DNA of 64,000 nucleotides from Acanthamoeba castellanii str. Neff. Lineage: Eukaryota; Discosea; Longamoebia; Acanthamoebidae. The stretch spans positions 122,792 through 186,791 of the forward strand of contig NW_004457611.1 in assembly GCF_000313135.1 (NCBI RefSeq), written 5' to 3'. The notes beneath the pieces were generated by a model that was not told the DNA's origin, did no database searches, and saw only the letters and a program-made list of their open reading frames with translations. A program made the translations under genes and the position numbers. Below, piece after piece: positions 52,229-63,824 of this stretch (position 1 is its first letter; each line of letters starts with the position of its first letter).

Positions 52229-52851
52229 TATATACATATTTATATATATACATAAACAGAGCTGGAGGTGTTCTTCCTGATGCCGTGCCACTCCACGCCC
52301 TTCTACGCCTACATCCACGCGCCCATCGCCATGGACTTTATCAAGTGCCTGCCCCCGATCACCTACGACGGGTATTTTTCCCCCTTCTCTGCTCCCCGCA
52401 TTTCAAATTGTGGGGCGTGTGTGTGTGTGTGTTGCGCGTGTGCGGTTACGCGTCATATGAATCGTTTCTGTGATGGCGACCTTTAGGAACCGTACGTACG
52501 CGGACGAGACCAGGCGGTTCTACAGCGATCCGCCAGGGTTCCTCGCGGCGCGGTTCGAGGAGCGCGGCGGCCGGTACCCCTCCCACATGGTCCTGTTCGA
52601 GCCGCTACTGCCCCACGTGGCGCCCTTCCTCGCCCGGCACGGCTACCACCAGGCATGATACCACCGCCTGCCCTCCCCTCCCCTCCCCCCCCGCAAACGA
52701 GAGCCCAGAAAGAGGAATGCTCACCCCCCGGGGCCTTTCCTTCTTTCAATTGTAGGTGGCCCGGTTTTGGCATACGCTGCTGGTCGTGGACGACCGCCAG
52801 GGCGACGCCCTCGTCTTCCGCCGCGACAAGGAGGAGGCGGCGGCGGCGTGA
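49483..52851 (+). CDS. PIGB: GPI mannosyltransferase 3 (PIG-B/GPI10)
   Basis: ER-membrane alpha-1,2-mannosyltransferase that adds the third mannose to the GPI anchor, from dolichol-phosphate-mannose. MTMLGRWWWLVVGVYRVANA and LALGTAFVPDEYWQALEVAH give the catalytic-loop Asp-Glu (PDEYWQ), then YGHLTWEWEHRLRGFLHP. Multiple hydrophobic helices follow (LALAIGVVAFAVRP, VPWNFVKFNVAHNISAFYG, LPTILGSFVPVFVLGVAVAA), then the signature HKEFRFIFPILPIAHAYAG and late motifs FFLMPCHSTPFYAYIHAP and FLARHGYHQVARFWHTLLVV. About 10 exons, with introns rich in GGTGG before the acceptors. ATG 49483 chosen because it sits next to the first helix; an in-frame ATG at 49381 would add 34 low-complexity residues. Stop codon only 70 bases from the stop of the convergent HAM1-like paralogue. 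Confidence 0.92.
52177..52250. repeat. (ATATAC)n hexanucleotide in PIG-B intron
   Basis: About 10 ATATAC/TATACA copies, AT-rich and unlike the surrounding GC-rich DNA; intronic, just before an acceptor at 52260. Confidence 0.95.
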
Positions 52852-52920
52852 GCAATGCGACCACCGCCAATGAATGGCTGTACTTATTTGTTTTTATTTT
52901 ATTTTATTTTATTTATTGCT

Positions 52921-54238
52921 CTACTTGGCGGTGCGTGCGCTGGCCTGCGCATCCTCCGCGGGGAAGAGGGTGCCCTTCAGCATGCCCGGCACGAGCTCCT
53001 CCTGTACGCTGGGGCTGGCCAGCAGCGCCTCTACGAGCTTGGCCAGCTGGGTGGCGTCCTTGATGGGCGCCAGGGCCTGGGCCAGCAGGTCGTGCAGGAG
53101 ACTGCCAGCGAGGCCGTTGTGGAGCTGCTCGAGGCTGGCCTTGATCGTGTCTTGGATGGCCGCCTCGATCTCTTGCCGCCACCGGCCGGCAAACGTGGTG
53201 AGGATGGCGTTGTACAGCGCACTGCGCGCGCACAAAGGCCACCGGTCAGCGACGTGTGCGAAAAGGTGGTGAGGGGGTCGTCGTACTCGTGCTTGGTGCC
53301 GCTGATGAAGAGGTCGAGGTTGTTGACGCGACAGCTGACCCGCTCAATCTCAAACAAGGTGTCCGCGCTGATGTGGGTACTGGACCAAATTGGACGAGTA
53401 AGGCCACTAGTTTACCCCCCCCCGCAGCTCATCGTGGTGGTGGTGGGTGGTGGGGCGTCCGTACCGCAGGGTGATGAAGAGATCCATGCCGTCGCCGCCC
53501 ATCAAGACCGACAGCTTGCCGGCTTCCGCCACGGAGAGGTCAGGGAGCGGAAGGAAGGAGAGCGGCCACTTGAGCGCAGACGGCAGCAGTTGCAGCACGC
53601 CCCCGCTCTTGAAGGTGACCAGCGCGTTGTGCATGTCCACGTTGATCCCGCGCCTGCGTTTGGAACGTATGCATCACCACACCACAGCACGGCCGACGCA
53701 CCCTTCAGCACGCAAGGAAGGACCCCTCGGGTGGTAGAAAAAAAGGGGGGGGGCACCATACAGCGAAAGTCGAATCCCATTGGCCGTGGCCTTCACCTTA
53801 GGCTGGCGCAGGTCAGACAGCCCTACCAGCATCTTGCCTCGGTCCTGCGCTCCCGGGAACACACGACACGACCAACGACAAACGGCACGACACACGACAC
53901 GATCCCCATTTAGCACCACGTCGCGACATAAAAAAAAGACTGTCTCCTGCGGGTCGGGTGCATCATGGATGAGGTGGTGGGTGGCGACGGTGGTGTACCT
54001 CGATGAGGAGCTCGCGGGGCACGAGGTGGCGGGCGGCGATCCGGCCCCGCATGACGCGCGCCTCGAACAGATCGCCCTGGAGGAGGATGTCGGGCAGCGG
54101 CACCTGCCACCTCTCGCGCACCCCGTGGGCGATGATGGTGTGCAACCTGCGTCGGACGCAACACACACACACACACACACCACAACAACAACAACAATTA
54201 TGAGTTGGTCAAGCCCAGCCCATCTCGCGTACGAGTGC

Positions 54239-54280
<42 letters not shown>

Positions 54281-56702
54281 CACCAGAGGGAGAGAGGGCG
54301 TGGAAGGGAGTGGGCGTACTGGCTCCACATGTGGGGTTTGATGGCGAAGCGACCGGTTGGGCTGAGGGCGAGATCGCGGGCGAGGAGGGCCACGCTGTCC
54401 TTGAGCTCCCGCAGGGAGGTCTCCGCCGCGAGGCTGCCGGCCAGGAGGGACATCTCCGCCACGAGGCCCGTCAGGCGCCCCTTGAGCACCGTATCGTTGA
54501 CCTCGCGCAGCCGCTTCAGCAGGTGCAGACCCTTGGCTGCAGCCACCGCCACCACAGCGCAGAGAGCGACGAACCATCAGCACACGCGCACGCATACGCA
54601 GAAGAACGGAGATGCTGATGACGATGATGCTGATGATGATGGGCGGGGTACCGCGGTAGGCGTCCTGGGAGAGCAGATCGGGGTGGGCGAGGACCTTGGC
54701 GAGGTAGTCGCCGGCGCTGGCAAAGAACTCGAGGGCCTGCTTGTGCCCGAGGGTGAGCTCGTAGAGCTCGACGAGCCGGTAGACCAGGGAGTCGAGGGTG
54801 CGCCCGCCCAGGAAGCTTTCCAGCAGGCCCTTGGCGCTGCGGAGGGCCTTGGCCAGGTGCTCGTTGCGCAGCACCTGCTCCAGGCTCGACGCCCCGCTCT
54901 CCAGCGAGGGAGCCACGCCCCACAACTGACGCAGCAGCGCCATCTCGTCGGACAGCTGCACTCCCCCCGACACACGACCCCCCCCCGTTTACATGAATAG
55001 ATAGAGGAATAGATGGATTAGGGCACCACGACCATTTCCATACCGCCACCCAACACATACACGCACAGCTGCACACGGCACAGCTGCACACGGCAGGTGG
55101 GAGGTGGGGTGCGAGCGTGTCGTACGATCTTCTTGGAGGATTCGTTCTGGGCGAGAGCGTTGAAGGCGCACACGAAGCGCCGGTAGAAGTCATCCAGCTG
55201 CTCGTCGCTCAGCCGCCGGTCTCGCGGCTGGAGGTCCTCCGCGGCGGGCTGGTCCAGGCCCATGGCTGCCGAGAGGGAGGAGGAGTGGGGAGTGGTGAGG
55301 AGTGGTGCGGGCGGGGTAAAAGTGTGGTGCGCGGTGTGATGCATAGGCCCGAACGGGGCCACGGAGAATGTGGGAATGTGGGATGCGTACGGGGCACGGA
55401 GGGCACAGTGTGGGTGCCCGGGTAGATGGCGAGGGGCCGGTCGGCGGCGGTGGGAAGCACCTCGGGCAGGTCGGCGGAGGGGCCGGCGAGGGCGTTGGTG
55501 GAGGGCGGCACCACCTTGCCCTTGGTCATCTGCGAGATGGAGGGCAGCGCCGCCTCCTCGTCGCTCGTCTTCCTCGCCCGGTGCGGGACGGCGGCAGCGG
55601 CGGCGGGGTGGTGGTGGAGCGGGTACTGGTCGGCCTGCGAAGGTGGGCCGCCCTCGGCCTCCATGGCGGCCACGGCCTGGCGGTAGGCCTCGGCGCGGTG
55701 TGGTACGGCGGCTTCGAGAGTCGGGGCGACCGCCTCGGCCTGCTGTCCGGCCTCGAACAGATCGCCGACTACCTGCAGTAGGGCTGCCACGTCCCCCGCG
55801 AACCGGCCCTGCGTGACGGCCTCGCCCACTTGACACGCACATACGCGTTTAACACGACGACGTGTTGCAGAGGAGATCACGCCACGCCACGTCCATCAGT
55901 ACTAACAACAACCACCAACACCAACCAACAACAACCAAAACAACCAATAACCAACAACAACCACCAACACCAACACCAACACCAACAACCACCAACAACC
56001 GGTGGGCAGGCGAGCGCGGGGCATACCGAGGTCGCGTGCGAGGAGGGCGGCGGCGCGGGAGAGGTCGTGGAGGCGGGCGAGGTGCGGGTCAGGGCTGAGG
56101 CGGAAGGGGGCGTGTGCGGCCTGCTCGCGGAGGTCGTGGCGCAGCAGGAGGGCCTCGCGAAGGGCCGTCTGGAGGTGGTCCTCGGGATTCTTCTCGCGCT
56201 GCAGCCGGGCCAGCTGCTCCACGGCTCGCTGGGCGTCGACGAGCAGCCGGCGGCCCACTTCGTCCACGTGGGCGGCTTTTTCCGCGGCGCGCAGCTCGCT
56301 GGCGAGCCATTGGAGGCCCTCCTCGACGCGCTCGTTGGTGGGCAGACCCTCGGCCCACTCCACCCACGGGTCCTTCTGGATGGCGGCAGTGTCTCGGCGG
56401 TCGTACTTGCCCCCCGCGATGTGTGTGTCGTTGCTGCTGCTGCTGCCATTGTTGTTGTTGCCACCTTTGGTGGTTGGTGATGCTGGTGGCGCAGGGTGGA
56501 TGGGTGGATGGGGCGTAGTTGCGTGTTCTCTTGGCAAGTGTTGGAGAGGCTGCTGGTTGGTGGGGGTGCGTGCGTGCGTGCGTGAGTGTGGCTGGTGCGC
56601 TAGTCTTGTGCGTCTGCTGCAGGAAGTGGAGGCCTTGAGTGTGTATTGTTGGGGGACCCAAGTGAGTAACATGCCGGCAGATTTTCCTTGGCTTTTCGGC
56701 AT
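52921..56702 (-). CDS. HAM1-like domain protein, intron-rich paralogue
   Basis: Homologous to the intronless gene at 41275-43605: EHLAKALRSAKGLLESFLGG, RTLDSLVYRLVELYELTLGH match its EHLKRTLALAQEIFETFTGD, RTLDPLIGHWRAI block, and FEIERVSCRVNNLDLFIS, then SALYNAILTTFAGRWRQEIE match its VDRVICSVHNMKLHLYET and DALYNAITKVLSGKIRHNIE. It is split into about ten exons. Order: Lys-poor N-terminus, helical part (WAEGLPTNERVEEGLQWLAS), a DLFEAGQQAEAVAPTL region, an insertion with Pro/His, then the shared C-terminal half (GINVDMHNALVTFKSGGVLQ, LSVLMGGDGMDLFITLR). The start is uncertain: in-frame ATGs at 56702 and 56672, and the first 100 residues are unconserved, so a first exon may be missed. Convergent with PIGB, 70 bases apart. 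Confidence 0.72.
54240..54279. repeat. (GT)n dinucleotide in intron
   Basis: About 20 GT copies, on the plus strand, in an intron of the HAM1-like paralogue. Sense-strand reading is (AC)n. Confidence 0.97.
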
Positions 56703-56940
56703 GGCGCAGGACGGGGAAGTACCTTTACCCCAGCAGTCTTGGTCTTGGGCCTCTGGGCTGGGCCAGCCAATAATAATATAAATAAATAAACGAATAATAA
56801 AACACACCCACCATCACCATATCACCATATCACCATCATCAAGGGAAGGCGTATCCCGCATTGGTCCCTCTGCGAGCAGTGGGGAGACACATGCGCTTAT
56901 GCGTGCATGCATGCACGCACGGACTAAGTGGGCGGGTGGA

Positions 56941-59701
56941 TCAAGAAGGGGGCACTACTTTTCTGCACTCGCTGGCGCCGTACTTGTCCACAAAGGCTAC
57001 AAAACTGGTACCGCCCCCGCCCATGCGCACTGCACCACGCACACCCACCCACCACGCCGCCATGGACCAATAGAAGAGGACGAGGATGTGAGCAATGCCC
57101 CCCGGGGGGGGGCTCCAATGAATAATGGAAATATGGGGATATGGGTGGAGCATTTGGGAGGAGAGCATGTACCCATGAGCCGATTGCCACCCTGCACCTC
57201 GAGACGAATCTTCTTCGTCCCGAACTGATACTGGCCCGCCCCGATTCTTTGAACGGCCCACCGCGCAAACACACACACACACCCAATCCACGAGCGGAAG
57301 CTGGCGTTGAGAAGTACTATCATTTGTGCATGGGGGGAGGGGGGCAGCTGTACCGCTGGAAGTTGCGCGGGATGTCGAGCAGAGTCTTGCAAAAGCCTGG
57401 ACCACGCGTGCATACGCGATGGCGGCGCCGTGGGATAAGTGTGGGAGGAGGGGGCGGAAGGGAGAGAAGGGCGGTGAGCACTCAAGGCCGGACTGGGCGA
57501 CGCGCACGATAACCCCCGCGAAAGAGGCGGGTGAGGCTCCGTTACCCATTTCCCGGATCACGCGCGCCAGCTCTACGTCGATGGCATCGCCCTGCGTCGC
57601 CCCACCACCACCAGCCACCACCAGCCACCACCAGCCACCACATGCACAGGAGAGGAGAGTGATCGCCACCGAGTAAGTGACCTGTGCCGCGCAGGCCGGA
57701 CGTCGTTGATTGGGAGTGGCAGGTGGAGGTGTGGTCACCTTGGTCGGGCGGTAGGAGTAGAAGGACGCGGCTTCCGCCGCCGCACCGCCAGGAGAGGAGG
57801 AGGGCGACAGGGACCCGAGGGAGAGCACCCGCCGGAGGGGCGGCCTGGCTGCTGCTGCTCGGCTCGCCCCCTCGGGTGCCGCGGTGGGCGAGTCGGGGTG
57901 CCAGAGAGCAGCCTGCCACTCGGGCCGGACGAGGAGGTCACGCACGAGGTCGCACTCATCGTCGTCCTCCTCCACGAAGCGCCGCCGCTCCTCGCGCTCC
58001 CGCAGCACGTGGCTCATGGGGTTGTCCTCCTGGAGCGGACCACCATTACCGGCGCCGGTGCCGGTGCCGCCCGCGCTCTCGTCGCCCTCCAGCGTGCGGG
58101 TGCTTGCGCGCAGGCTCGCGGTGCCCTCAGTGGTGGTGCCTCGCGGGACCGGCGACTGGTCGCTCCTCTCCGTGTCGATCGGCGCGCTGTCCTGCTCGCC
58201 ACCCGCCGGGGACGAGCCCCTTCCAAGTGTCGCGCGCGCCTTGACTTGCGTTGCGCGCGCCGTCGTCGTCTTATTGGCGGACGGGGCGGGGCGGCGCGGC
58301 ACTGGTCGCTGCTCCTTGTGCTCCGAGGTCGCAGCGGCGGTCGCGGCCTCCTGGCGGCGCAGGGCGGGGCGGAGGTCGAGCTGGGCGGGGAGGCTGCGCC
58401 GGTTGGCCGTTCGCATGGCGCGAGCGGCCTCGCGGCTCGAGGAAAGCGCGGTGGTGGGCGTGGACGGGAGAGACATGAGCTGATGATTGCTGTTGCTACT
58501 GCCGCTGCCGCCGCCGCCGTCGGCCTTCGCGGTCGCGGGCGAGCGGGACGACGCAGCCGTCGGCGTGTCGCTCACCGAGGCCCCGAAAGACAGCGCTCTG
58601 CTTGTCTGCTTTTCGCTGCTGCCGCCGGTGGGCGGGGTGTGGGCATCGAAGCTGTGCGCAGCAGGGCCGCTGACATCGGCCTTGAGGAGGAAGCGAGGTC
58701 GCATGGGCGGCGGAGGCGTGGCGCCCACACTCGAGCTGTTGTGGGACGAGGCCAACGTGGGGGAGCCGCTGTACGACGATGGCGTGGGTGGCAAGGACGA
58801 CGACGATGAAGAGGAGGAGGAGGAGGAGGAGGCGCCTCCAGCAGCAACACCAGCCGCCGCCGCAGAAGTGGGGCGTGCAGGCGAGCAGAGAGATGTCCCA
58901 GAGGGACTGGTGGGCAGGCAGGCGGCGGCGGAAGGCGGAGATGTACCGGTCATCGATGCCCGCAATGACGCCACCACGGACGGGGAGGGGGAGGGCACGG
59001 CGGAAGACGACGGGGCCGAGGGAGCACCAGGAGCGAGAGAAGAAGGCGAGGAGGAGGCGAATGAAGCGAGAGGCGAGGAGGAGGCGAGAGTGGTGGAGAG
59101 AGCGGAGGTCGCAGAAGAGGGGGAGGACTGGAGAGTGCGGCGGAGGGCGTCGAGGCGAGAGCGTAGGAGGGCAGTCTGTGCGTCAAGCTTCGGGAGAGTG
59201 GAGTAGGGACCCGACGGCGGGGGCGTGATGCCGGCCACGGGTGGCGCGTTGGCTGCCACGCTTCTGGCCAGGCGCAGCACGTCCGTCACGCCCTCCGTGT
59301 CGTTGCCGTGGCCGTGGCCGTCGCTGTTGTTGTTGTTGTTGTTGTCGTCGTTGCCGGCGGAGGCAGCATACAGCTCGGACGAGGGCTGGCTCAAGCTCAT
59401 GCTCAGGCGACGTAAGCGGAGTTGGATGGCGGCGCGCTGCTCTCGCAGGCGGCCCTCCCACGCACGCACCCTGGCCACCAGCAACCCCTCGTCCCCTTCG
59501 CCATGGTCGACCACCGCCGCACCGTTGCCTCCGCCCTTCACCTCGTCTGGTGCTCTTCCTCCTTTGTCCTTGTGATTCCTCCCTCCTTGAATGCGACCGT
59601 TTCCATCTGCTCCCCACCGCCCAAGAGGTGAACACCACCAGGGAGGGAAAAAGAAAGGCTGAGGGAGGGTACCGTGTAGCGTTGGAGAACCAGCCAACAT
59701 G
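56941..59701 (-). CDS. Ser-rich disordered protein with C-terminal GAS2-related (GAR) domain
   Basis: About 750 residues of low-complexity Ser/Pro/Ala/Gly sequence (MLAGSPTLHGTLPQPF start, 59701), including an Asn run, a 14-Ser run and short Arg-rich islands (RAMRTANRRSLPAQLDLRPA). One helical stretch (LLVARVRAWEGRLREQRAA, then IQLRLRRLSMSLSQ) may be a coiled coil. Near the C-terminus, GDAIDVELARVIREM then, after introns, FCKTLLDIPRNFQ, QYQFGTKKIRLEVQGGNRLM joined to VRMGGGGTSFVAFVDKYGAS and ECRKVVPP form a GAR domain, the microtubule-binding module of GAS2, spectraplakins and related proteins. There is no CH domain or spectrin repeats. The joins VRMGG (ATGG|TG) and NFQ are inferred from GT/AG sites in phase. 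A microtubule-associated scaffold is likely but unproven. Upstream region 59702-59824 is shared with the divergent next gene. Confidence 0.7.
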
Positions 59702-59824
59702 CCGCCGTCAGGCACAAGTAATGGTGGCCGATGAAGCTGCAGATGGAACGCGACCCTAATCTGTTTTTCCCGCCAAAAAATTCAAAAGAAAAAAGAAACT
59801 CCCGAAGAAAACTTAAAAGAACAG

Positions 59825-61142
59825 ATGGAGGAGATCCAGGCCGCCAGCATGCAGTGGGGAGACGACGAAGCGGTTGAAGGAGCGGAGGCGACCGCCAGTA
59901 GAGCCACTCGCGGAGGCAACGGGGTGGAGGCCGGACGATGGGGCCACTCCGGCTTCGAGCAACTGCAGCAGCAGGACCAGGCCGACCAAGCCCGCCGCCA
60001 CCAGCAGCAACAAAGAGCAAGGACCCAGCGTCGTGGCGCCAGCCGTGAACAGCAGCCGCCGCAGCCGCAGCCGCGCTCGCCTGCCCGTGGTACCCACCAC
60101 TCCTCTCTATTTTTACTCTCTTTTTCTCTGGTGGGGGACGGCGGGTGCTTAGAGTGCGTGGTGGGGAGGTCGCGGGGGTCGGGGCCACCAGCAGCATAGG
60201 GAGGAGGACCACCAGTTCCAGCAGAAGTGGGAGGACCTGGGCCGACAGCGGCTCGAAGCCATCAAGCGAAAGGAGAGCCGCCGCGACGACCTGCCCCTCT
60301 ACCGCCCGCCCACACGGTACTGGCTCCCACAAGAGCACCTCCCAGCAGCCACCCATCATCATCATCTTCTCCTCTCTCTCTCTCTCCCCCCTTGTTGGCC
60401 ACATGCCTTGGCTTCAGGCCAGCGAGCAGGCTCAGCCCGAGCACGGCGTTCTCATCTCTCTGTACGCCCGTGACCGGTGGGGGGCTGGGGTGCACAGGGG
60501 CAAGTACACGGAGAGGCTGCGTGAGCTGGAGCAGCTGGAGCAGCAGCAGGGGCAGCAGACAGCCGATGAGGCCCCGCAGCCGCGGCCACCCAAGGCAGCA
60601 GCATCACCCAACCGAGCGTCGGGTGCTCCCTCGAATAGGGAGGGAAAACAACAGCAGCAGCTGAAGCGACCGGCACGACACAGGAGCAGCGCACCAACAA
60701 CTCCCCTCAAAAGGCCGATCTTGGTGGTGCCGGCACTGCCAAAGAAGACGCCATCCCGATCGCCAGTGCCAGCAAGGGCAAGGGCAAGAGCAAGAGCCCT
60801 GCCAAAAAGGCGGCACAATGGCGCCCTGTCGCCCACCCGAGCGCCACCACACCTACGCCCACCGACGAACCCAAGCCCGAGCCCATCGCTGCCGCTCCTT
60901 GTACGGCGGCCACCCCACCCGATGGAGGAAAAGAGCAGCCGCAGCAGCCAGAAGCAGCAGAGCAAACCAACAAGGAGGCCGAGTGCACTGAGGCAGAGGC
61001 AGAACAACAAGTGGCGGAGGAGCAACAACAGGCCGAGGAGACGACAGGGCCGGGCGAGACGGAAAAGGAGAAGGAGCAAGCAGATGAAGGGGAACCACTC
61101 ACCCCAGCTTCAGAAGCGGAGGAGGCCCGCCACCTCTCATAG
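59825..61142 (+). CDS. Uncharacterised Gln/Glu-rich coiled-coil protein
   Basis: No family recognised. The start MEEIQAASMQWGDDEAVEGA at 59825 is followed by Gln-rich sequence (FEQLQQQDQADQARRHQQQQ), an intron, then HREEDHQFQQKWEDLGRQRL and EAIKRKESRRDDLPLYRPPT, another intron, and GVLISLYARDRWGAGVHRGK, TERLRELEQLEQQQG. The final part in the best frame is a Lys-rich stretch (ASKGKGKSKSPAKKAAQW) then Glu-rich (TEAEAEQQVAEEQQQAEE) ending EEARHLS at 61142. The shift into this last frame near 60620 is not explained by a clean splice site; a very short intron or an indel is possible. Charge segregation (basic then acidic) suggests an unstructured adaptor. The adjacent alternative frame is Arg-rich and less plausible. 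Confidence 0.5.
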
Positions 61143-61335
61143 TTAGATTCTGAGCACGCCTACTCTGCATCACCGTGGGTGGTGGCGCCCCTTCTCTGGA
61201 ACGCGGTGCTGTCGGCTTGTTTTGCCTTCCCGCGTGCGGTGTGGGGCGGTATTTGCCAACAAAAAGCCACAGCTGCTTCTGCACCACCCACGAGAGTATC
61301 AACCCCCCAACCCAAGCAAGCACAAGCCAGCGGCC

Positions 61336-62622
61336 ATGGAAGCGCACCAACAGGACCGGGACAGGGAGGATAGGTGCGCGCCTTGCAAGAGCACCCCTCG
61401 TCCTGCACCCCCCCCCCACCAAAGATGCCCGCACTCACCCATGCTCCTTCCAGGAAAAAGATAGAGAAGGCCATCCTCAACAAACTCAAAGATATACACG
61501 CCATCAAGGAGCGCCTCTACACTCTTCGCTACGACACCACGCAACCACACGAGGACACTGTGCGTGACGTGGAGGTACGCACGCGCCACAAAAAATGGCA
61601 CCAGAGAGCACAGTTGGATTGCGTTGCCACCGTGCTGATTGTGTTGCCTCCTCTCGGTGGGTGTGTGGATCTATCCATCTATTCATCTGCAGAACCTCAT
61701 CCATGAGTTGAAGAGACTCGAGAGTGGTCTGGTGTTCTTGCGGGAGGAGGCATGGCGCAACTTCGAGCAATCTCTCAACCTGCCGGCCCTTGGCCTTGCC
61801 GAGGGCTCCCTCATCAAAGCCATCAAGGGTTCGTTGCTCCACCTACCTGACCCCTCTCAAGCTTTCCCCCCCTCGTTTTCTATTTCCCCTTCCCTCACGT
61901 GGCGGTGTGCGATGGCGTGCGCTCACCGCAGGCGAACAGCCGCCAGGCGCAGCCAGTGCCGGCAGCACACAAGCCACCGCAGAGGGAGGTACCGGCAGCT
62001 GCACCCACCCGTGAAGCACCCTGTTGTGGTGTCCCTCCCCCCTTTCCCCCGTTCGCGTTCGGTTGTTGACTCTACGCGGCGGCGGCGGCGGCGGCGGCGT
62101 GTCGTGCCAGCCGGCGTGCGATTGGATGACTCCAGCGAGCTCAAGATGATGCGGACGAGAAGCACCAAGACTCTGGAGGACAAGAGCCCGCAGGAGAAAT
62201 GGCAGGCCATGTTCCGTACGCGGCCTTCTTTCCTCTCCTCCCACACCCGCCCTCCCTCCCTCCCGCCCACATTCCCGCGTCCCATCAGTTCACCCTCCCT
62301 CCCTCCTCGTCCTCCTCGTCCTCGTCCTCCTCCTCCAGGAATGTTCCAGGAGTGGCGTCGCCACACGACCCTCGCTGAAGCGCAGCGCTTGTACCGTGCC
62401 CCGCCCCGTGGTCCACCATCACACCAGTGGTGCCCCTACTTACCACCCACTCCCTGCCCACTCACCAGGTCGGAAAAGGACGCCAAGGCGCTGAAGCGGG
62501 AGCAAGTGGCCAAGCTGCGCGCCGCGGTGTACACCCTGCAGCAGAAGAAGGAGCTCACTCAATCCGACCAGCTGCTTCTGCAGCAGCTCTCCCAGCGCCT
62601 TCGCATGCTGCACAACACCTAG
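61336..62622 (+). CDS. Uncharacterised helical protein
   Basis: Multi-exon gene, no family recognised. ATG 61336 (context GGCCATGGA) starts MEAHQQDRDRED and splices (61373 to 61454, phase 2) to RKKIEKAILNKLKDIHAIKE, RLYTLRYDTTQPHEDTVRDV. Later exons give NLIHELKRLESGLVFLREEA, WRNFEQSLNLPALGLAEGSL, then a Ser/Thr/Ala linker, DDSSELKMMRTRSTKTLEDK, SPQEKWQAMFR, MFQEWRRHTTLAEAQRLYRS and EKDAKALKREQVAKLRAAVY, ending QQLSQRLRMLHNT. Mostly helical, probably partly coiled coil. It may be one gene with the one before it if the 61142 stop is bypassed by splicing, but no donor fits, so I keep them apart. Confidence 0.62.
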
Positions 62623-62878
62623 ACCTCCTCCGTCGCCCCCCCCCTCTCTTTCTTTTCCCTATGTTTTGCACATAATGAACCCTTTTTTTTTTTTCGCGCT
62701 TGCGCCGGCGCACTCCCACGCAAGCAGGGTTCGTTCGTCCCCACCGCCCTCGTGTGTCGATGTCTTGCCCTGGGCGGCTGTTGTCGTCGTCTTCTCTTCG
62801 CCTGCGCATGTGGTGCATTCCTCGTACGGGCGTGGCGGTCGCGAGTTGCTGGGGCTCCGCCGCTTTGCGGACCCCCAA

Positions 62879-63701
62879 TCACTCGACGGGCGCTGGGGGC
62901 TGGATGGCCAGCGGCACTGCACCACCGCCACCGCCACCCACGCAAGCTGCACAGGTGAGGAACACCGACCCACCGACCCACCCACCCGGTCACGAGCTGC
63001 TTGCGAACGCTGTGGCCGACTAAGCAAGCGCACGTACGCCTGTCCTTGGTGAAGGTGGTGCCTGTCTTGACGGCGACAAGGACCTGCTTGTCTTCGATCT
63101 CCTCCAGGCTGCCTATCTTCCTTCCCTCCACTGCACGCACACGTTTAGTTGCTCCGCGGTACATTGCTCCGCGGCCGCGGGGAGGGGGGGGGAACGTGGC
63201 GTCTACGTACCCGTGTAGAGTGCGCGCACCGCGGGCAGCAGGCTGAGTTTTTCAGCCACGTGCTTGTGGAACTGCGCAGTCACGACATCGGCACGCACAC
63301 GTCCAACTCCAATGTTAACAACCGGGGGCAGGGGCGGTGAGCTGCGAGGGGCGCGGGTCGATGTGCGTGCCTGGTCGAGAGTGCGGAAGTGCTTCACAAG
63401 AAAGTCCTGCCTGATGCACCCAAGTGGTTGGTTGTGATGCACTAAACATGTTCAACTCCCCCCCCCCACACGCAAAGCCAGCCCAGTCATAAATCAATTG
63501 AGGAGTACCACGTACCCCTTGTCATGCTTTTCGCCGCACCTGAAGATCTTCACCTTCGGGGGCGCTGTAGCCTGGGTGCCAAACTTCTGGATCTGGGGGT
63601 GTCGAACCTTATTAGTTAGTATGCAGGCCTCGCTGCAGTGCGGCCTGGAGAAGAACTCATACGGGGGCCTTGTTGAAGTTGGAGAGGGAGTGCGACGTCA
63701 T
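62879..63701 (-). CDS. Small doublecortin-domain protein
   Basis: About 125 residues from six exons, essentially a single doublecortin (DCX) fold, a tubulin-binding module. MTSHSLSNFNKAP, then IQKFGTQATAPPKVKIFRC (first strand), GEKHDKG, QDFLVKHFRTLDQ, FHKHVAEKLSLLPAVRALYT, VEGRKIGSLEEIEDKQVLVA (the VRALYTxxGxxxxSLEEIED signature), VKTGTTFTKDR and a Gly/Pro-rich tail ending IQPPAPVE at 62879. Phases agree at each join. The join TLDQ|FHKH requires a GC donor (GCACGC). ATG at 63701 preceded by AGCACC. Most known DCX proteins have two copies; a single one suggests a partner or a minimal binder. Convergent with the helical-protein gene, 256 bases between stops. Confidence 0.8.
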
Positions 63702-63824
63702 GGTGCTGTTTCTCTTTTGCGGTTTGTAACGACTACCTTTGCGCGCCACCTTGGCTCACTGTCGACAGAAATCAATATTTTGTCATCCACCCAAGCAAGA
63801 GGTATCCTGCTCAGCTGAGATAGG

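Noticed and set aside
57706..58809. Arg/Gly/Ala-rich 367-codon plus-strand frame
   Set aside because: Antisense to the Ser-rich part of the GAR-domain gene.
60145..61146. 333-codon Arg-rich frame
   Set aside because: Overlaps a more protein-like Lys/Glu-rich frame; its end has implausible Arg density and no homology pattern.
59825..62622. Treating the two plus-strand coiled-coil frames as one gene
   Set aside because: The first ends at a stop (61142) with no fitting donor before it, and the second has its own well-placed ATG at 61336 with a phase-correct first splice.
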